Assembly: GCA_037367355.1 (NCBI GenBank)
Contig: CM074704.1
Coordinates: forward strand, 1,922,001-1,986,000
Length of the DNA stretch: 64,000 nt
Direction: 5' to 3'
DNA from: Neoscytalidium dimidiatum
Lineage: Eukaryota > Ascomycota > Dothideomycetes > Botryosphaeriales > Botryosphaeriaceae
The notes below the pieces were generated by a model. The model was given only the letters and a program-made list of their open reading frames with translations, did no database searches and was not told the DNA's origin. Positions 57,551-64,000 of this stretch are shown here, piece after piece; within the stretch, counting starts at the first letter, position 1; each line of letters begins with the position of its first letter. The position numbers were made by a program, and so were the translations under genes.

Positions 57551-58812
57551 GAGGTGGAGGTGGAGGTGATGTATTAGGCTCGGTGCAAATCTGTGCCCAG
57601 ATGCGGATGGCGTCATCGCAGCCGGGGTCCGGGGCGCCGCCGGGAGCCTTTGCGCGCATCGCCAATCGCCAATCGCAACCCTATCCAATTCCCATCACCT
57701 CGCGCCCCAGCGCGCTCAATCCGCGTGGAGCTGACCGCGCAGCCCGTCCAAAAACGTCCGCAGGGTCTGCGCGCCGCCGAGGGTTCGCACAGGCACGGCC
57801 GGTGATCGTCCGCACTGCGCGGCCGCTGGCTGGCGCGCGCGCGCGTTACGTCTGCCGCCGCCGCCCATCCTGTTTGCTGCAGCTGCCGGGATACAGCTCC
57901 AGCACGACGCGCCACAATATGTCATCCGCACCGCCTTCCAAGATTTTTCTGGCCAGACTTCCGCTGCTGCAAGCAATCCGACCCGGCCCTCAGCCTTCCC
58001 ACCCCTGCTCCGCCGCCGCCCTTGGACCAGCCGCCTCCCTGTTCCGCCGCCAACAGCTGCCTGCCTCCCGCCGCTCTGCTGCTCATCGACTGCTGATCCT
58101 CCCAAAGAGGCCCGCTGTGTCTACCGCTCCCGGGCCCGTTGCGCCCACACGGCCCCGCGGCTGACGCCCTGTGTCTCACTTCAAGCCATTATTAGCCTAC
58201 CTGAGTTGTCGCTTCTCGAAGCCCGCCCGCCGCGATCGCCGCCATTGAGCGCGGCATCGTCCGCGCTGTGCTGCATGTTCCTCAGGCTCATCGTCGATTG
58301 GTGCTTACCCCATGCTGCCTCTCCAGCCACAGGCCCTTAGGGCCACAGTCTCACCAGGTCGCCTGCATGAGGCCGTCGTGCCCGCCCACCCCACAGAAGC
58401 CGCTGAGCGCTGACGCAATGCCAAAGAACGCGACGCGCTCCCCATCTCTCTGCGTAACGTGACGAAGCCACTGGCGGCTTGGAAAACAAGTTTCCCGCCC
58501 CGGCGAGCCTGCCAACCCTGAGGCGCGAGCTCCCCGTCTGGGAAATGAGCTCCCCTCGAGAGCTTCTCATGCCTACGTCATTGCAAGACGCGCTCCTCTC
58601 TGCGAGCATGTCCCATCCCATTTAACAATTCCCTAGCCCGCGCGTGTGTACCTTTCCCTCCTCAATCCTCCCACACACCCGCACGATACCCTCGCTGTGC
58701 ATGCAGTTTTATGCCAAACAAGTCCCCCCGAAACTATCAGTACTATTCCTTTCCCCCCACGCCCACTAGAGTGTCTCCTACAAGTTCCCGATCCAAAAAT
58801 ACCCCGAAAACA
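56675..58812. other. intergenic region with G-rich hexamer repeat
   Basis: A T-rich run near 56726-56745 probably belongs to the 3' UTR of the IQ gene. A short hairpin-forming inverted repeat (TGTCCGA...TCGGACA) lies at 57110-57129. From about 57,900 on the strand is pyrimidine-rich, as expected of the promoter and leader of the DUF3659 gene. No gene supported. Confidence 0.45.
57499..57568. repeat. (GGTGAG)9-(GGTGGA)3 hexanucleotide repeat
   Basis: Nine GGTGAG units pass into about three GGTGGA units on the plus strand. Runs of GGG or GG spaced by three bases could form G-quadruplexes. It lies about 1.2 kb upstream of the DUF3659 gene. Confidence 0.9.
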
Positions 58813-61800
58813 ATGCCTTCCCCCGCCGCTGGAAAGAGCGCCGACGCGCCCCGCACTCCCACAAAGCTGGGCCGCAAGCCTCAATCCCAGCGCACACCAA
58901 AGCTCGGCGAGGCAGCAGAAAAGGCCACCGAGCAGAAGCCCGACATCAAGAACCCTACCGAGACGGACACCCCGGATCTCCCACCCCGGCCGTCGGAGGG
59001 TGACGTGACGGAAAAGGCTGGCGATGCGAAGAAGACGGTAGAGGACGCGCCCCAGCAAGCAAGTGGCGCCGTCAGCGAGGCCGGCGAGCAGGACCCCACC
59101 GGCAAGGTTTCCGAGGCCACCGGCGACTTGAAGGAGCAGGCCCCCAAGCCTATTGACGACGAAGACGACGACGACGACGACGTTACCGCCGGCGCCGAGG
59201 CCAGCGATGTCGAGGACACCGCAGACGATGCCACGGAGAAGGCGGGCGACCTCGGCGAGGAGGCCGAGGACACGGCTGAAGACACAGCCGAGTCGGCCCA
59301 GGAGTCTACCGGTGACGTCCAGGAGGGCGGTCCTGTCCAGGCTCCCAAATCCGGAGGTGGCGTCCTCAGCGGCGCGAAGAACCTTGCTGGCCGCGCTTCG
59401 AGCCTGGCAAGCAAGTCAGCCCAGGATCCAAGCAAAGCCGCTGGCGATGCGAAGGACACTGCCGAAGGCGCTGTTGGGGATGTTCAGGACACCGCTGAAG
59501 GTGCTACTGATGATGTCGAGGACACCGCTGAAGGTGCTACCGATGACGTCGAAGACACCACTGGCGGCGCCGTTCAGGAAGCGCAGGACACTGCTGAAGG
59601 TCTCGGAAAGGAGGCTGAGGGCGCCGTCAATGGCGCGAATGACACCGCTGAAGGCGCTGTCGAAGGCGCCAAGGATACCGCAGAGGATGCTACCGGCCAG
59701 CAAATCGAGATCCCCGACGTTGGCGACCTGTCCGTGTTGAAGGGCCTGGAGGTCCAGAAGGACGGAAGCATCCTCGACAGCGACGGCAACCAGATTGGCA
59801 AGCTCGTCGAGGGCGACGCCGAAGACCTCGAGGGCTACGCCATTGGCGACGACGGAGAAATTCTCGACGACGATGGCGACCTCGTCGGCCGCTGCGAACT
59901 CCTGCCTGAGAAGATCGAGGCCCAGAAGAAGCAGGCCCTGGATGCCGCCCAGGGCGTCACGGGCAAGCTGCCCGACATTTCCATCCTCAACGGTCTCACC
60001 GTCAACCAGGTCGGTGAGATCCTGAACGACGACGGCGACACTGTCGGCCAGATCACCGAGGGTGATATCTCCCAGCTCAAGGGCCGGACGGTCAACGAGA
60101 AGGGAGAGATCCTGGATGATGACGGCAATGTCATTGGCCGCGCCAAGGTCCACCCTGATGCCGCTGGCCTCTACGATGATGTCGAGGGCGCAGTTGACGG
60201 CGTTGAGGGTGGCGCTGATGGCGTTGCCGACGAAGCCACCAGCAAGACTGACGAGGCTGGCGACAAGGTCGGTGAAGTTGGCGACCAGGCTGGCGAGGCC
60301 GTTGCCGGCGCCACCGAGCAGATCGGCTCCACTGCCGACCAGGCGAAGAGCCAGGTCGAGGACGAGGTTCCGGACCTCCCCGGCGTCGAAGCCCTTGAGG
60401 GCCACCAGATCAACTCCGAAGGTGAGGTGGTCGACGAGGAGGGCAACGTCCTCGGCCAGGTCGCCGACGGTGTCGATGTTGACAAGGTCAAGGGCCTCAC
60501 TGTCAATGAGAAGGGCGAGGTCGTCGATGAGGACGGCAACGTTCTCGGCACCGTCGAGCTCGCCGAGGGTGCCGCAGAGCACCTCAAGGACAAGCTCGGC
60601 CCGCTCGCCCTCGACATCAGAATCCTCGAAGGCCTCAAGGTCAACAAGAAGGGCAAGGTGCTCAATGAGGAGGGTGATGAGATTGGCGAGCTGACCGAGG
60701 GCGACGTCAAGGCCGCCGCCGGCAAGACCATCAACGACAAGGGCGAGGTCCTCGACAAGAGCGGCAATGTCATCGGCAAGGTCGAGATCATCCCCGGCGA
60801 GGCTGCTGAGGAGGCTACGAAGGAGCTTCGTGAGCGTCTTGCCGAGCTCGAGGGCCCCAAGGAGTTCATCCCCGACCTCGACATCCTGGATGGTCTGAAG
60901 GTCAATAAGAAGGGCCAGGTGCTGAATGAGGATGGCGATGCCATCGGCGAGCTCGTCCAGGGCGATCTGTCATCTTGCGCTGGCAAGAAGATCAACGACA
61001 AGGGCGAGGTTCTCGACAAGGATGGAAACATTATCGGTCGTGTCCGTGTCCTGCCTCAGCAGATTGAGGAGGGTGCCGAGGAGGGCGCCGAGGAAGCTGC
61101 CGAGGGCGCCCAGGAAGCCGCTGAGGGTGCTCAAGAAGCCGCCGAGGAAGCCGCCGAAGAGGCTGAGGAGGGCACAGAACTCCCTCCGCTATCGATCCTT
61201 GACGGCCTCACCGTCAACAAGGCTGGCAAGATCATCAACGACGAGGGCATTGTTGTCGGCGAGCTGATCGAGGGTGACGCGAAGAAGCTGTCCAAGCTCG
61301 GCGCCACCGCCGACGCTGAGGGCCAGTTCTGGGACAACAAGGGCAACGTCATCGGCCGCGCGAAGACTGTGCCCATCGAGCAAGATGAGGAGGGCACCTT
61401 TGCCGGCCTCGAGGGCCTCATTGTTGTAAAGGATGGCAAGGTCGAGGATGAGAATGGCAACGTCGTTGGTATCGTCGTTGAGGGCGATGCCAAGAAGCTT
61501 GTTGGCCGTGCCGTCGATGAAGATGGAGACATCATTGATAAGAAGGGCTCTGTCATCGGTCATGCTGAGCGCTGGGAGGAGCCTGAGCCTGAGGCCGAGC
61601 CTGAGGAGGAGCCTGTCGACCTCTCTGTTCTTGTTGGCCGCACTGTCAATAAGCAAGGCAATGTCATCGGCGACGAAGGCGTCCCGATCGGCCGTCTCGT
61701 CGAGGGCAACCCGAAGGAGCTTGCCGGCAGGAAGATCAGTGAAGACGGCCAGATCTGGAACGATGCCGGCAAGGTCATTGGCCGCGTCGAGCTCATTCCT

Positions 61801-63839
61801 GAGGACGAGCGCGAGACCAAGCCTGAGGGACCTTTCGCTGGTCTCGAGGATCTTCGCGTTGTCGCTGACGGCAACATTGCTGACGAGGATGGAAACATCG
61901 TCGGTCATATCGTCGAAGGCAACCCCAAGCGCCTCATCGGTCTTTCTGTTGATGAAGATGGAGACATCATCGACAAGTACGGTAACGTCAAGGGCCACGC
62001 CGAACCTCTTGAGGAGGAGCCCGAGGAGGAGGAGCCCGACCTATCCATCCTCGACAACAAGGTCCTCAACAAGCAGGGCTTTGTCGTTGACGAGAACGGC
62101 GTTCCTCTTGGCCGCCTGGTTGAGGGCAACGTCTCTGAACTGGCTGGCCGCCGCTGCGACGAGCTCGGTCAGATCCACAGCGACACCGGAAAGGTCGTCG
62201 GCCGCTGCGAGCTGATCCCGGAGAACGAGCGCGTGGCCAAGCCCGAGGGTCCCTTCGCTGGCCTCGAGGGCCTGCGCGTCGTGGCCGACGGCAAGGTCGA
62301 GGATGCTGATGGCAACGTGGTCGGCGAAATCGTCGAAGGCAACCCGAAGAAGCTGATCGGCCACGCCGTCGACGAAGACGGCGACATCATCGACAAGTAT
62401 GGCAACGTCAAGGGCCACGCCGAGCCGTTGGAGGAGGAGGAGCAACAGCCCGAGGACCTGTCCGCACTGGCCGGCTGCACCGTCAACAAGGCCGGCAACG
62501 TCGTCGACTCGGCCGGTGCCATCGTGGGTCGCGTTGCCGAGGGCGACCCCAAGCAGATGATCGGCCGCAAGGTCGACGGCCAGGGCCAGATCTGGGATAA
62601 CTCGGGCAACGTCATCGGCCGTGCTGAGCTTGCCAAGGGCATCGACACCACCCCTGAGGGTCCCTTCTCCGGCTTCGAGAGCGCGACGGTCACCAAGGAC
62701 GGCACTGTTGTTACTCCCGATGGTTCCATCATCGGCCGTATTATCGAGGGTGACGTTAAGAAGCTCGTCGGCCACAAGGTGGACGAGGAGGGCGAGATTG
62801 TTGACAAGAACGGCAACACGATCGGCAAGGCGGAGCGCTGGGAGCCCGAGGAGAAGGAGCGCCGCGTCAACCCCATGTCAGGTCGCCGCGTCAACAAGGA
62901 GGGTGAGGTGCGCGACGAGGACGGCAACGTCATGGGCCGCCTGACCGCCGGCGACCTGGGCCACTGCGTGGGCCTGGAGGTCGATGATAACGGCTACGTG
63001 GTTGATAATGATGGCAACAAGGTCGGCGAGGTCACGCTGCTGGAGAACATCGTCGAGGAGGAGGAAGAGGGCCCGACCGAGGAGGAGCTCGAGGAGATGC
63101 GCAAGCGCAAGGAGGACGCCGAGCTTGCGGATAAGATGGCGAACATCTGCCAGCAGACACTCGAGCGCGTGCAGCCCGTGTGCAAGCAGATTACTGAGGT
63201 AAGAATTTCCCGTACCCACTCGCCCATCAAGATCATGGCGTACTAATTCGTCAATAGTACATCGAAGCCGCCGACCGCACCCCTCGCGACGAGCTCGACG
63301 AGGAGGAGCTCGTCAACAACGTCAAGCCGCTCATCGAGGAGGCCGGCCGCATCCTGCAGGAGTGCAACGGCGCGCTCCGCGGCCTCGACCCGGACGGCCG
63401 CATCGCCGCGCAGGCCAAGGGCCGCGCCGGCACGCGCGAGGCCACGCCCGAGGAATACCGTCTGGCGGACTGCCTGAAGGAGCTGACGACGACGGTCGTC
63501 ACGACCATCGACAACGCGAAGAAGAAGATCGCCGACATGCCGCACGCCAAGAAGAAGCTGAACCCGCTGTGGGCCCTGCTGACCGAGCCGCTGTTCCAGA
63601 TCATCGCCGCCGTCGGCCTGCTGCTGAGCGGCGTGCTGGGCCTGGTCGGCCGCCTGCTGAACGGCCTGGGCCTCGGCGGCCTTGTGAACGGGCTGCTGGG
63701 CGGCTTGGGCATCGACAAGCTGTTGAGCGGTCTGGGTCTGGGGTCCATCTCGGAGGCCCTCGGCGGCAAGAAGGAGAAGAAGAAGGGCGACGGTGTCAAG
63801 GGCCTGCCGCTTGTGGGCGGCCTGTTCGGTGGGAAGTAA
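58813..63839 (+). CDS. giant DUF3659-repeat protein with LEA-like N-terminus
   Basis: Two exons, 58813-63198 and 63258-63839, give 1655 residues; 59-nt phase-0 intron with a TACTAAT branch point. Start 58813 is preferred (A at -3); an in-frame ATG at 58711 would add 34 residues. Residues ~40-300 are acidic with 11-residue LEA-like repeats (DTAEGATDDVE). Residues ~310-1440 hold 14 double units of the DUF3659 type, pattern VNKKGxVLNEEGDxIGELxEGD, then a second half VNxKGEVLDxxGNVIG. From unit 7 on, units of two types alternate (FAGLEGL... and DLSILDN...), so the array expanded as dimers. After the intron an alpha-helical domain (YIEAADRTPRDELDEEEL...) leads to a Gly/Leu-rich hydrophobic tail (SGVLGLVGRLLNGLGLGGLV). 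Such proteins are fungal and of unknown function; desiccation protection or a septal/cell-structure role has been imagined but is unproven. Confidence 0.9.
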
Positions 63840-64000
63840 ACGAGTGCGAAAGTGAAAGTAAAGAAGGGGGAAATGTGGTAGTGGTGAGACTCTGCATGCT
63901 CCGGCGGCCGGCACCGGAGAGATGCGCCCGCCTGAGGCGCACTCGGGCTTCTGTGGGAGGAACGTCACGGGTGCGTGCTCCAGGGTGGGAGCGTCATCGG
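63840..64000. other. 3' flank of the DUF3659 gene
   Basis: Short purine-rich 3' UTR (GAAAGTGAAAGTAAAGAAGG) and non-coding sequence to the window end. Confidence 0.5.

Noticed and set aside
59416..60582. 388-codon minus-strand open frame inside the DUF3659 gene (with similar ones at 60171-61031, 61189-61998 and 62041-62775)
   Set aside because: Mirror frames of a repetitive, GC-rich coding sequence: codons such as GAC/GTC and GAG/CTC read as each other on the opposite strand. They lack own splice signals or motifs.
1..64000. CRISPR arrays, riboswitches, rRNA genes, bacterial operons
   Set aside because: None seen; the window is fungal nuclear DNA, and the tandem repeats found have no spacer structure.

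Overview
The window is nuclear DNA of a filamentous ascomycete (Pezizomycotina; a dothideomycete would fit, but that is inference). The evidence is: genes on both strands with short introns of about 50-110 nt, GT donors, CTAAC/CTGAC-like branch points and AG acceptors; a HET-domain gene; single orthologs of Snt2, Nop14, Tvp23 and a Wss1-like protease; and fungal families such as DUF1776 and DUF3659. No bacterial, viral or organellar sequence was seen. All gene models were built by eye from open frames, splice signals and family similarity recalled from general knowledge. Exon joints given as exact are those where frame, phase and motif continuity all agree.

Layout. 0-2.4 kb: an AT-rich flank and an MFS transporter (-). 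2.4-13 kb: a gene-poor stretch holding a fossil Zn2Cys6 regulator beside the transporter, a possible LTR relic, one doubtful small secreted ORF, and a change from AT-rich to GC-rich sequence near 8.5 kb. 13-15 kb: a seven-helix receptor-like protein (+). 16.7-18.9 kb: a D-2-hydroxyacid dehydrogenase (+). 19.7-22 kb: a divergent pair, TVP23 (-) and a HpcH/HpaI-type lyase (+). 22.8-23.6 kb: a broken MYND-finger gene. 24.2-26.1 kb: a HET-domain protein (-). 28.3-30.6 kb: a Sel1-repeat protein (-). 31.7-35.5 kb: a divergent pair, DUF1776 (-) and a Wss1-like metalloprotease (+). 36.5-39.1 kb: NOP14 (+). 39.3-42.3 kb: three tandem, same-strand copies of a small Tyr/Ser/Asn-rich family, one fused to an acidic RS-like domain and one decayed. 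42.7-43.8 kb: a DUF3752/GPALPP protein (-). 44.6-49.9 kb: the 1700-residue chromatin reader Snt2 (-). 52.7-53.8 kb: an HSL-type alpha/beta hydrolase (+). 54.4-56.7 kb: an IQ-motif protein (+). 58.8-63.8 kb: a giant DUF3659 repeat protein (+).

The genes do not form a recognisable biosynthetic cluster. Most are housekeeping (ribosome biogenesis, Golgi membrane, chromatin, DNA-protein crosslink repair), interspersed with accessory genes (HET, MFS, receptor-like, hydrolase) and relics. The best candidates for something undescribed are the tandem YHYSN/YYY family at 39.3-42.3 kb, with conserved intron positions, a domain fusion, a damaged splice acceptor and a pseudogene, and the 14-unit DUF3659 protein at the right end.
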